64,000 nt of DNA from Rhabditophanes sp. KR3021 (Eukaryota > Nematoda > Chromadorea > Rhabditida > Alloionematidae), in the NCBI GenBank assembly GCA_963281155.1, contig CAUJLY010000003.1, positions 5,394,001-5,458,000 on the forward strand, given 5' to 3'. How positions within the stretch are numbered: position 1 is the first letter of the stretch; each line of letters starts with the position of its first letter. This document shows positions 1 to 9,360 of this stretch, piece after piece. The notes beneath the pieces are model-generated. The model worked only from the letters and a program-made list of their open reading frames with translations. It had not been told where the DNA came from and made no database searches. Both the position numbers and the translations under genes were made by a program.

Positions 1-2649
1 CGTCTGCTTACATGTTCACTAAAAGTCCGCCTTTTATCCATGGAGAAATGAGGGACTACCAGATTCGTGGTCTAAATTGGCTTATCAATCTGAATTTCAA
101 TAATTTGTCTGGTATTCTTGCTGACGAAATGGGTAAAGTTAATTTACTTTGAATCGAGTTAACAATTATTTTTAGGTTTGGGTAAAACTCTACAAACAAT
201 TTCGCTATTAGGTTATATGAAGCATGTCAGGAAAATTAATGGGCCATTTCTTATTATCTTGCCCAAATCAGTATTACAGACATGGGAGAACGAAGTGAAT
301 AAATTTTGCCCTACTTTGAAGATAGTTCCTCTTATCGGAGATGAATCTGCTCGAAGTCGAATTATAAATGGTGTGATTATGACAGGGAATTTCGACATCG
401 TCGCAACAACATATGAAATGATTCTTAGAACTATTTCTCAATTAAGAAGAATTACCTGGGAATATGTTATCATAGATGAAGCTCATAGGATAAAAAACGA
501 AAAGTCGAAGTTATCTGAAATGGTGCGATTGTTGAGATCCAAAAATAGACTCCTGATTACTGGTACGCCGCTGCAGAATAATCTGCATGAATTATGGGCT
601 TTGCTTAATTTCCTGTTGCCTCAGACGTTTGGTAATTCAGAAGAATTCGATTCGTTCTTTTCCGCTGAAAGTTGTCTGGGGGATAATCAAGCTATTATTA
701 CAAGATTGCATGATATTTTAAGGCCGTTTCTGTTGAGAAGAATCAAATCAGATGTGGAAACTTCCTTATTGCCAAAAATCGAACTGAAAGTATACGTAGG
801 ACTATCTAGTATGCAGCGAGAACTCTACGCTCAGATCCTTCTTAAAGAAATTGACACGGTGAACAGTCGAGGAAAAGTAGAAAAATCAAGGCTTATGAAT
901 ATCCTGATGCATCTTCGAAAATGTTGTAACCACCCGTACTTATTCCAAGGCTTGGAACCAGGACCGCCATATTACAATGGAGAGCATTTATTCAAAAATT
1001 GTGCGAAAATGATTTTTCTTGACAAATTACTAATAAAACTGCAAAACCAGGGTTCGAGAGTTTTGATTTTCTCCCAAATGTCTAGGATGCTTGATATCTT
1101 GCAAGATTATTGTTTTTACAGAGGATTTATTTGTGTCCGTTTAGATGGACAAACAAATTACGCAGATCGGCAAACTAATATTGATGCTTTCAATGCTCCA
1201 AACAGTCCGATTTTTATCTTTCTTGCTACGACACGCGCTGGGGGAGTTGGAGTAAACTTACAAACAGCTGATACCGTTATTCTGTATGATTCTGATTGGA
1301 ATCCTCAAATGGATTTACAAGCCCAAGATCGAGCTCATCGTTTAGGCCAAAAGAAGCAAGTTACTGTGTACAGATTAATTACAGAAGATTCTGTGGAAGA
1401 AAGAATTCAGGAAGCTTCCGAAATCAAATTAAGATTAGACAGCGTTGTCATCCAGCAAGGCCGTGCTCTACAGGCTAAAGGTACTATGAATAATGAAGTT
1501 CTGCTGGGGGCAATAAGGTGGGGAAGCACCAAAATTTGTTCTGACAAAGGAGCTTTGACTAGTGATGAAGATTTGGATATTGATACTATTTTGGTGAGAG
1601 CGGTCGAACGAACCAAGCAAATTAGACAAAAAGTGGAGACTATTGATGAGTCAAAGTTGTTAAAGTTTTCTTTGGATGGGGTTCCAACTAGAAGTCTTTA
1701 CAGCTTCGAAGGGCAAGATTATTCAGAAAAGAATAGAAAAGGATTTTTCTTGGAAATGCCAAAACGGGAGAGGAAAGGTAAAGTATACTCTAAGGTAGAT
1801 TACGCTACTAAAAAAACTAACAAAGTGGAGGAAATACCTTTGCCGAAGCAAGTCCAAACTAAAAACTACCAATTCTTTCCACTCCGTCTAATTGAACTCA
1901 ATGAAAAGGAAATGAATTTTTTCAAAAAGTCAAAAGGAATCAAAGCTGAAATGCCGAAGAATGCTAAAACAAAGAAAGAAGCTACCGCCAAACAAAAGAT
2001 GCTTCAAAGAAAAATTGATAACTCAGACGCCTTGACAGTTTTTGAAATCATTGAAAGAAAGGAATTGACAAACAAAGGTTTTACTAGTTGGGCAAAAAAA
2101 GAATATCAACAATTCGTGAAGAGTGTTGAAAGATATGGCCGTTCTGATTACTCCAAAATTGCTTTAGACATTCAAACTAAAACCAGTGAAGAAGTTGCTG
2201 AATATTCAGACGTCTTTTTTGCAAGGATAAATGAAATACCAGAATATGAAAAGATTCTTGAAAGAGTTGAGAAGGTTGAACAGGCCCTTCAAAAGAAGGA
2301 AAGCTTCAAACACAATTTGGCAAATCATATCATGAAATACCGGAGTCCTCATTACCAACTCCGCATCAATTATGGGGGAAATAAGAGCAAACACTGGTCG
2401 GAAGATCAAGACAGATTTCTTTTATTGAGTTATGTTAAGCATGGATGTGATAATGAAAATGTATGGGAGTTGGTAAAAAGAGATGTCTTTGCACATCCTG
2501 GCTTTTCCCAAGACTACTTTATGCTAACTAGGACTACTGCTGAAGTTCAAAAACGTCTAACCACAATAATTCACCTATTCGAGGCAGATATGGAAAGTTT
2601 GACGGGCGAAATGTCTGATCTGAAACATCTCACCGAGGTCCTAGATTAA
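1..2649 (+). CDS. isw-1: ISWI-type SNF2 chromatin-remodelling ATPase, 5'-truncated by the window
   Basis: Catalytic subunit of ISWI nucleosome-remodelling complexes; it slides nucleosomes using ATP in the nucleus. The frame is open from position 3 and spliced (<3..132, 176..2649) across a 43 bp intron (133-175) that splits the Walker A region: ILADEMG before it, [16 protein letters not shown] after it. Visible in order: SNF2 helicase motif I, the DEAH box ([14 protein letters not shown]), motif III-like [12 protein letters not shown], the C-terminal helicase lobe with the [19 protein letters not shown] block, then the HAND-SANT-SLIDE region (for example [19 protein letters not shown]). The C-terminal half is highly charged, as usual for ISWI. 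Only the N-terminal part is missing. A polyadenylation-type AATAAA lies about 70 bp after the stop. The HAND-SANT-SLIDE tail separates it from Snf2/Brahma and CHD proteins. The symbol is by homology to the worm gene. Confidence 0.96.
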
Positions 2650-2770
2650 GTCTATTAAAATCGGGTTAATTTTAAGTGATTTTTCTGTTTGTTTTATTTT
2701 TAATTAATTTTTTTGCAATAAAATTTTGGTATAGATTGTCATTATCTTTTTTTTAAACTGTTAATTTTTA

Positions 2771-3835
2771 TTAAACAACTTTTCCTGATTTCACTATGGT
2801 AATTCGAGTTGTAACCATTGCCGTTGGTGATGTTTTAGTTGGGGCATACCCCAAGCAAGGTAACATATGAGTTAAAATGTATTTCTTGATTGAAGGATTC
2901 AAAAAACACAGGACAAAGGACATGATTAAATGACTTGATTGCCAGGCCAATTGTGCAAGAATTGTGGCCCAAATGCCGAGAGGAACATTTTCTATTATTA
3001 TATAGGTAAATGCCGACATAAAATTAAGAGTGCAAATTACGGAGGATTGAATTAACATTGCTTTTTTGACTTTATCCATGCTTTGAGTTTTACCTCCTAT
3101 TCCGCTGACTTTTGTAAAAAATAATTTGAACAAAAATAAGTACAAAGGACTGAGAATTACAACTGCTGAGATGTTGTTAAATGTATGGACATGATTATGG
3201 TAATAATCGGTTTCGGGAAATTTAACTTGAGTTGTGCCATAGAATGGATCGTACATCCACGAAGTGACTTTGGACGAATATAGGATGTGTCTTGTGTATA
3301 TGGCGACATAAATAAAATAAACTAATGGAAAAAAGAGCCAAATATATGTTTTGTAGCCATCAAATAATGTCTCAGATAAGCTTGGCTTATACATGTCAAT
3401 GACTCGAGTTATAATCAAAATCATATTAGTTAGGCAACTTGCTGTCCATCCAGCCATTCCAAGAATGCCACTGTAATAATTAACTGCGGGATAATCACTG
3501 CAATAAACTGCCCCTATTATTGTGTATACCCCTGTAACTTCAGTACAAACAATGGAGGAAAGAAAGTCCACAATTCCCAAGAATGTTAGAATCTTGTAAA
3601 CAGGTAACTTAAAGAATTCACGTCTCGTAATGACCCAAAGAGCAGGTAAATACATAATTTGAAATGGTATCCCAAGAAACAAGTAAAATAATCCTAGTAT
3701 CAAATTAGGATTTCTTTCACGTGCCCATTGTTCTTGTGTCAAGTAAGAACAATTATAGTATTTAGAAATAATTTCTGGGTCAAAATTATTGCTTTCAAAT
3801 ATTACGTTCATTTTTTGTAAGTAAATATCTTTCAT
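2771..3835 (-). CDS. Srt-class serpentine (7TM) chemoreceptor
   Basis: Single-exon gene of 354 codons starting at ATG 3835. It belongs to the nematode-specific srt family of G-protein-coupled receptors, thought to act as chemoreceptors in sensory neurons. Family features seen: an N-terminal YYNCSYLTQEQW segment, GLFYLFLGIPFQIMYLPAL (TM1), KILTFLGIVDF (TM2), a Cys before TM3 (GAVYCSDYPAVNYYSG), the IITRVIDMYKP segment after TM3, a large extracellular loop with MYDPF, and a last TM followed by CFLNPSIKKYI. Seven hydrophobic stretches can be counted. The tail after TM7 is Thr-rich. It is convergent with the ISWI gene, with about 120 bp between the two stop codons. No introns are needed, while worm srt genes usually have several, so this may be an intron-poor lineage or a retroposed copy. 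Confidence 0.88.
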   Translation of the reverse strand: MKDIYLQKMNVIFESNNFDPEIISKYYNCSYLTQEQWARERNPNLILGLFYLFLGIPFQIMYLPALWVITRREFFKLPVYKILTFLGIVDFLSSIVCTEVTGVYTIIGAVYCSDYPAVNYYSGILGMAGWTASCLTNMILIITRVIDMYKPSLSETLFDGYKTYIWLFFPLVYFIYVAIYTRHILYSSKVTSWMYDPFYGTTQVKFPETDYYHNHVHTFNNISAVVILSPLYLFLFKLFFTKVSGIGGKTQSMDKVKKAMLIQSSVICTLNFMSAFTYIIIENVPLGIWATILAQLAWQSSHLIMSFVLCFLNPSIKKYILTHMLPCLGYAPTKTSPTAMVTTRITIVKSGKVV

Positions 3836-4021
3836 TATTCGTAATTGCCTTAAATAGTGGTTGCAAAAGTCTTTTCAATAACATGTTTCCTCCAGACATT
3901 GGGAAATATTAATATTTCTAACAGACTTGGGAATAATAATTACCAAATAAAACTGTTTTCTCAAAACAATATGCCAGGTAAGGAACAAACAAGTTAGTTA
4001 AATGATGCTATAAACGTTAGC

Positions 4022-4029
4022 TGACGTCA
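4022..4029. promoter_or_regulatory. Perfect CRE/ATF palindrome TGACGTCA
   Basis: Exact 8-bp palindrome in the non-coding stretch upstream of the minus-strand srt gene (190 bp from its start codon). TGACGTCA is the consensus bound by CREB/ATF bZIP factors. Binding is inferred only. It is one of four perfect copies in the window. Confidence 0.4.
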
Positions 4030-4128
4030 TTTTAATATAATCAGTTTGATAAAAAATAAAACACTTCACCCTAAAGTAATTTATTTATTTATAAAATACA
4101 ATGAGGTTAATTCAACAAATTATACTGT

Positions 4129-4753
4129 TTATTCCTTTCCAGTACCCTGAGCAAGCTTTTTGGGGAGCAGGCCACTTTTATTTACGGGTTTCATATTTGA
4201 AGGTTTTTTCTTACTAAGACCTCCGGACTTTTCGTTTCTTTTCATCATTTGATTTCGAATCACCGACAGGACATGTTGATGGAGTTGTTAACGGAGTGGT
4301 AGAAATGGAAGCAGTCGTTGGAGTCTTAGCATCAACATCTTTCAAAAAACTTCTATTCGGAATTACACCGTTTTTAATAGCCTTTTTGTCGTCCTTAGAA
4401 GTTGAGGTTTCAGGAACCCTACCTTATCAGAATGTTTTTGTGAATCACCCTCTTGTGCTCATGCGGATGTACTTTTTGGTTCTACACATGCTCCTTGTAG
4501 TTTCTTTTTAACAAGGGCTACTGCAAGAACAAGAGCCTTGATTCTTTTTCGAGATCTTCTTTCTATCTCTATCAGTTTCTTTCTTATCTCCAGGAGACTC
4601 TTTATCGCTGTAACGAAATTAGTTAATTAGTTTTAAAAATATATGCTTACTCTTTATGTCATCATATTCACCGACTTTTTTCTTAGAACATTCAATTACT
4701 TTAACGTCTTCTTTTTTCCTTTGATTGGTTTTGCCGTCATTTCTCCTGATTTA
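4129..4753 (-). pseudogene. Decayed lysine-rich protein gene
   Basis: Protein-like reading exists on the minus strand but changes frame several times. Pieces in order: DGKTNQRKKEDVKVIECSKK ending at about 4654; a good intron (gtaagcata...cgttacag, about 4612-4653); DKESPGDKKETDRDRKKISK and a short SCSCSSPC tail ending at a stop; then, in another frame, ETSTSKDDKKAIKNGVIPN... running into TTPLTTPSTCPVGDSKSNDE; and, after one more shift, SGGLSKKKPSNMKPVNKSG to a stop at 4129. The composition (Lys/Asp/Ser/Thr, low complexity) suggests a nuclear or nucleolar basic protein, but no family was recognised. At least two frameshifts and an in-frame stop argue for decay; sequencing error or unusual splicing remain possible. 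A 71-codon plus-strand reading here is a shadow. Confidence 0.4.
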
Positions 4754-5127
4754 GCACGAGTCAGCAACAGTTGTTAAATACATCCCTGGGCCATGATCAT
4801 GACACTAATAAAGATAATGAGTTCAAATCAAATGTTTAATTTTATGAATATACTCGCTCGTTTGAGGTGTAAGTTTTAGATTTATTATATTTACATAGCC
4901 TATGTGGATTTAACTTTTGATATTTTATTTGAGACTAAGTTGATTGGTTCCATCTTTTCAAAAATGGTAGAAGATTATTATAATTTAATAGAAAGATTCG
5001 GAGAACAAATTAAATAATCGAATGACTTGATTGTCGTTATATGTAATTCTTCTGAAAAACAATCTAATTTCGGTAAGAGACTAGCATATTAATGTGAATA
5101 GAAAACGACAAATAAGAAATGCCATGT
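4754..5127. other. Gene-free AT-rich spacer
   Basis: No convincing coding signal. It separates the 5' end of the lysine-rich relic from the 3' end of the Obg GTPase gene, so it probably holds the relic's former promoter and the GTPase gene's downstream flank. Confidence 0.4.
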
Positions 5128-6276
5128 TTATTTCACTTCATTTTGATCATAAACATCACGTAACAAAATCAACAAGTCCTCTAATCCAGTTTTTCGCTTT
5201 GAAGAAATTGGTAAAACCTTGATACCATCAAAAATTGATTCAATTTCTTTGATATTTTTGTGTTCGGCCAAATCCATTTTTGAAATAACAACAATTGTAG
5301 GTTTATTTGAAATTCCCTCTTTGTACATTTCCAATTCATTTTTGAGAAGTTTAAATTGAACCAAAGAATCACCTAATGAGACATCAATGACATAAACTAA
5401 ACATTGACATCTTTCAATATGCTGCAAAAAAGAAACTCCTAGTCCAACATTTTTATGCGCACCTTCAATCAAGCCGGGGATATCCGCAACTGATAATTGT
5501 AAAAAATCATCATACTCAACCATTCCAATGTGTGGTTTTAGTGTTGTAAACGGGTAAGAAGCCACTTTCGGCTTCGCTCTTGAAATAGCTCTTAGAAGAC
5601 TAGATTTTCCCGCGTTTGGAAATCCTACAAAACCAGCAAATGCCATTACTCGCATTTCAATATCATATACAAGAACTTCTCCTTCACCACCTAATTCAGC
5701 TTTAATAGGTTTTCTGACTTCATTTGAGACGTAAAATTGATTTCCATGGCCTCCTGCTCCTCCTCTAGCCGCAATGAAAATATCCCCATGTTTCGAAAGC
5801 TCCATAATATCTTTCCCAGGCGTGTAATTATCTAAGGCTTGTTGTCTGAAAACTGTGTGAACGGGAACTTTAACTATTCTGAAAATAGTAAACATTTATA
5901 AATTTATGAATAAAATGACTAACTTGTGATCAGCACTTTTCCCATGGCAACTTTTAGACATTCCAAAATGACCATTTTTACCCTTCATAATTGGAGCGAT
6001 ATTTGATAAATCCTTGGTATGTGCATCTGCTTCAAATACGACATGCGCTCCATTTCCTCCATCACCTCCGTCCGGACCTCCAAAGGGCACGCGGTAACCT
6101 TTAAAAAATGAAACCATTCCATTTCCTCCATTTCCACCTATGCAAGTTGTTCTTTTATAATCAACAAATGAGGAAGCGTCTGTTAAAGCCGTAGCCTTCC
6201 TTGGAAATAATGGCGCCTTTGAAAAACCAGCCGTAGAATAAGTTCTTCTACTTAAAATTAGCTTAACAAAATTCAT
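5128..6276 (-). CDS. mtg-2: Mitochondrial Obg-family GTPase (MTG2/GTPBP5-like)
   Basis: Spliced from complement(5128..5878, 5924..6276), giving 367 aa; the 45 bp intron (5879-5923) falls after SADH and rejoins KIVKVPVHTVF. It is an Obg/CgtA GTPase, a family needed for large mitoribosomal subunit assembly. The N terminus (MNFVKLILSRRTYSTAGF) is basic and Ser/Thr-rich, like a mitochondrial targeting peptide. The Obg glycine-rich domain follows (GGNGGNGMVSFFKGYR, GGPDGGDGGNGAHV, ARGGAGGHGN). The G domain shows G1 GFPNAGKSS, the switch region with YPFTTLKPHIG, G3 DIPGLIEGAH, an SKMD in the NKxD position and SSK at G5. Bacterial-type C-terminal extensions are absent, as in animal MTG2. The cytosolic OBG-like ATPase OLA1 is excluded by the glycine-rich domain. 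The symbol is by homology. Confidence 0.94.
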
Positions 6277-6446
6277 AATTAATGAAACATTCTAATAATA
6301 CAGAGTTTCGAAGTTCAAACTCAAATTTCTTACCACGAACCAAATACATAACTTCCCAATTGATAGTACAGCATTAAGTAAACAGCCAACTGGCCATTTT
6401 ATTATTGTTTTTATTCACTTTTGACTATTTATTTATATCCATTAAA

Positions 6447-7632
6447 ATGAGTTTTTATGAAAAAACTGGCACTAAGGCCAACATTGTTGTAAGTTTAATT
6501 AAATGAACAAGAATTAAAGCTTTTTATTAAATATTATATATAATTATTGCTATTGTGTGTCTTTACCATAAATCTTGCTCAGTGAATCAACCTTTCCAAG
6601 CCCAGCACTCCATTTTTGTAGAGGATTTTTCAAAATTGCCTTCATTTCTTTGCTTCTTGAATGTGAGATGCGAATTAAATAGAGGGCATTTTGTCCACAA
6701 TACTTAGTTTTCGTTTTTCGTAACGTTGGGGCTTTTCAAACGCAGCCACTCCATTTTGACGACCAGACGGTTTTAAGTGGTAACTACCATCTATTTTAAT
6801 GAGCAAATAATGAAGTCCAAAGATAAGTCTCTACCAGAATCTCCAACTAGCACAGGATAATATCAAAATATGATGGTGGACACACCCTCTAAATTTCAAT
6901 ATAAGACATCTTAAAATCATCATTTTCTTGATCAAACGCATGCGACTCAAAAGGCCATAAAAGTGGGGTGTTTAAAAAACTGATAATCTATTTATGTTCT
7001 GTATAATAATTATGGTGCTATTCAGGATCACAGAAAAAAATGGGATGAAAATGAATATTATATTAAGGCTCAAGAAAGGAAAGCTAAGGAGCAGTTAGAA
7101 TTAGACATTAAAAATGGATTAAAGAAAAAAGAAAAGGAGCCTGCTGCTAAAGGGTTCCTTAAGATGAGAGAGGAAAAGGTAAATAAAGAAGTCAAGGGTT
7201 CCGTTTAATTTAATTTAGATTGATATTAGTTCGACGATTGGCAAATCCTTGAATTCAGACGGAAATGCGGATGGATCTATTGGGTTTCACTGTGATATAT
7301 GTGACTGTACAGTTAAGGATTCTACTTCTTTCGTGACACATCTTAATGGAAAATCACATCAAAAAAATATTGGTAATGCCATGAAGTGTGAGAAATCCAC
7401 GTTAACAGGTGTTCAGGAAAGGATAGCTAAAATTGCAGCTGAACGGAAGGCTGCTAAGAGCAAAGTCGAAGAATCAAACGATTTCAGTGATTTAATAAAT
7501 GAGGAACAGATCGCATCCTCATCTAAAAGTAAAAAGAGAAAAATCGAATTAGTTGAGGAGGAAGTAGACGAAGAAGAAGACGAAATGGCCAAAATGATGG
7601 GTTTTGGGAAGTTTGGTACTAAGAAAAAATAA
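6447..7632 (+). CDS. zmat-2: ZMAT2/Snu23-like U4/U6.U5 tri-snRNP zinc-finger protein
   Basis: Spliced from 6447..6488, 7026..7178 and 7219..7632, giving 202 aa, close to the usual ~199 aa. ZMAT2/Snu23 is a spliceosomal B-complex protein acting with Prp38. It starts MSFYEKTGTKANIV; exon 2 supplies DHRKKWDENEYYIKAQERK, matching the family's xxWDxxEY motif; exon 3 carries the U1-type C2H2 finger FHCDICDCTVKDSTSF...HLNGKSHQKN, then the basic helix and the acidic tail ending MMGFGKFGTKKK, a family hallmark. Intron 1 is 537 bp, long for this locus, and contains an antisense coding relic. Intron 2 is 40 bp. Start choice rests on the first ATG after AT-rich sequence and on the correct total length. 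Confidence 0.94.
6550..6830 (-). pseudogene. Antisense coding relic inside ZMAT2 intron 1
   Basis: Minus-strand reading with coding-like composition: RLIFGLHYLLIKIDGSYHLK then PSGRQNGVAAFEKPQRYEKR and KLSIVDKMPSI to a stop; a one-base shift near 6683 restores CGQNALYLIRISHSRSKEMK and AILKNPLQKWSAGLGKVDSL SKIYGKDTQ to the stop at 6550. No family recognised. The frame break and the lack of an obvious start suggest a decayed exon. The upstream end is a TAG at 6831-6833. Confidence 0.4.
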
Positions 7633-7787
7633 ACCCCAAATACCTAATTTAACCGCCAATAAAAAGCACAAATAAAAATTCAAATAAAGTGATCTCTTCT
7701 TTAATTACCCGTTTTCTTATCAGTTACCTTCTGATTAATATTTGATTGTTCTTTGTAATTCTAATGTTCTTACCTTTAACTTTATAG

Positions 7788-8765
7788 ATGAATTTAATAA
7801 CTCAATTTTTGGTAATATCTACTATAATCGCAACTGTTTACAGTGCCGCCCCACTCACATTAGACGACAAGATTGTTAATCTTCAACAAATCCTTTACAA
7901 GAAACCTGTAATTAACTTCACGCCAAATTTGTTTAAGCAATATGTAACTTCTCAACCCAGAAATTACTCAGTCCTTATCATGTTCACGGCTTTGGATCCA
8001 TCACTAAAATGTCAAGTATGTGGACAAGCTAATGATGAATTTGCCATTCTAGCCAATTCATACAGATACTTATCAGTTACGGAAAAGAAATTATTCTTGG
8101 GAATAGTCGATTATTCATCAGCACCAGAAATTTTCCAACAAATGAATTTAAACTCCGCTCCGGCCTTTTATCACTTCCCAGCAAAAGGAGCAAGAACGAA
8201 GGAAGATGTTATGGATATTAACTCCCAAGGATTTCAAGCTGAAAAATTGGCTAGATATATCAAACAAAGAACCAATATTGATGTAAATATTTTGAGACCA
8301 CCAAACTACGGAACTCCTGCCATGCTAGCATTCTTTTTGCTCTTCGCTTGCAGTGTAATCTATGTCAGAAGAGACAATTTGGGATTTATTTACAACAAAA
8401 ACGTCTGGGGATGTATTTGCTTGACCCTTGTTTTTGCCTTTATGTCAGGTCAGATGTGGAACCATATCCAAGGTCCGCCATTTATCATGAATACTCGTGA
8501 TGGACCAGGATTCATCTCAAGCTCTTCCAGATACCAAGTAATTGCCGAAACCTACATTGTTGCAATTCTCTATGCAGCCGTCGCCGTCGGTTTCATCATC
8601 TTAAATGAAGCTGCTGCCCCACGCAAAACCGCTACCAACATTCCCGTCAATAAGAACATACTTGCTTTGACTGGTCTTTTCATCGTCATTGTTTTCTTTA
8701 GCTTGTTGCTGTCTGTATTCAAGATGAAAAATCGTGGTTATCCATACAGTTTCCTCTTTCAATAA
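7788..8765 (+). CDS. Oligosaccharyltransferase subunit OST3/OST6 (TUSC3/MAGT1-like)
   Basis: Single-exon, 325 aa ER membrane protein. The OST3/6 family gives the STT3B-type oligosaccharyltransferase its thiol-disulfide oxidoreductase activity, so that cysteine-rich nascent chains are N-glycosylated. Seen: signal peptide (MNLITQFLVISTIIATVYSA), a lumenal thioredoxin-like domain with a CQVC redox pair at about residues 75-78 (DPSLKCQVCGQANDEF), then four membrane helices near residues 177-193, 207-222, 255-273 and 291-309, with the conserved GPPFIMNTRDGPGF segment between TM2 and TM3. The sequence directly before the ATG is ctttatag, an acceptor with essentially no 5' UTR, suggesting a trans-splice site at the start codon. 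Length and order match TUSC3/MAGT1; the two vertebrate paralogues cannot be told apart here. Confidence 0.95.
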   Translation: MNLITQFLVISTIIATVYSAAPLTLDDKIVNLQQILYKKPVINFTPNLFKQYVTSQPRNYSVLIMFTALDPSLKCQVCGQANDEFAILANSYRYLSVTEKKLFLGIVDYSSAPEIFQQMNLNSAPAFYHFPAKGARTKEDVMDINSQGFQAEKLARYIKQRTNIDVNILRPPNYGTPAMLAFFLLFACSVIYVRRDNLGFIYNKNVWGCICLTLVFAFMSGQMWNHIQGPPFIMNTRDGPGFISSSSRYQVIAETYIVAILYAAVAVGFIILNEAAAPRKTATNIPVNKNILALTGLFIVIVFFSLLLSVFKMKNRGYPYSFLFQ

Positions 8766-8994
8766 GCCAGATTGATAATAATTTATAAATGTTCTTTAAT
8801 TGTGTGATGTTTATTTTGAAAGCTCTTATATTCATTGACTGTTAAATAAATTTTTTGCTTTAAATAAAGTTTAGAAGTTGAAAGATATTAATCAAAATAT
8901 CTATTTTAAATAATAACAAAAGGCAACAGCTAAAGGAATTCCGAAGAATAATGTTATTTTTAAATCATCTTATCAATCTTCTTTGACCTTTAAA

Positions 8995-9195
8995 TCAAAA
9001 ATATTGTGCTTGGGCTTTGGAAAGGCAAAAAAAGCGGTCGTCTTGTGATACATAATAATACATTTTGTCTTTGATTTTATCCCATTCCAAATCAAATACT
9101 TCATCTGTTTTGATTAGCACTTGTATAAAATGAGATGTCAAAGTATTCCATCGCATATCATTAAAGTATGGTCTCAGTTTTGATAATAATATAAG
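8995..9195 (-). pseudogene. Orphan coding-like fragment
   Basis: A minus-strand open frame of about 66 codons reads LSKLRPYFNDMRWNTLTSHF then IQVLIKTDEVFDLEWDKIKD KMYYYVSQDDRFFCLSKAQA QYF and stops. The amino-acid use (Trp, Asp, Tyr, Cys spread normally) looks like an exon, but no family was recognised and no clean upstream exon with start codon was found. Probably a gene relic or a terminal exon; it lies between the OST3 and phospholipase B-like genes. Confidence 0.3.
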
Positions 9196-9360
9196 TTATT
9201 ATGTCAGAGAGGTTCTCCTTTTAATATCAGTTATCAATTAAGATACCTTATCTTTTTTAAATTTCTTTATAGGAGCTTTCGGTGCTATCTCACAATCTCA
9301 CTTTCTTGATAGAAAGAATCGTTAGTGGTGATTTTTTATCATAAAGTGTTTATTACAAGC

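Noticed and set aside
1296..1616. Extra frames inside the ISWI gene on both strands
   Set aside because: Shadows of the conserved helicase frame.
178..2649. ISWI frame starting at TTG 178 as a complete gene
   Set aside because: Position 178 is inside the ATP-binding motif; the 43 bp intron before it joins to an in-frame upstream exon that runs to the window edge.
4296..4511. 71-codon plus-strand frame with a hydrophobic N terminus
   Set aside because: It is the reverse complement of the lysine-rich minus-strand relic, whose readings are far more protein-like and include a proper intron.
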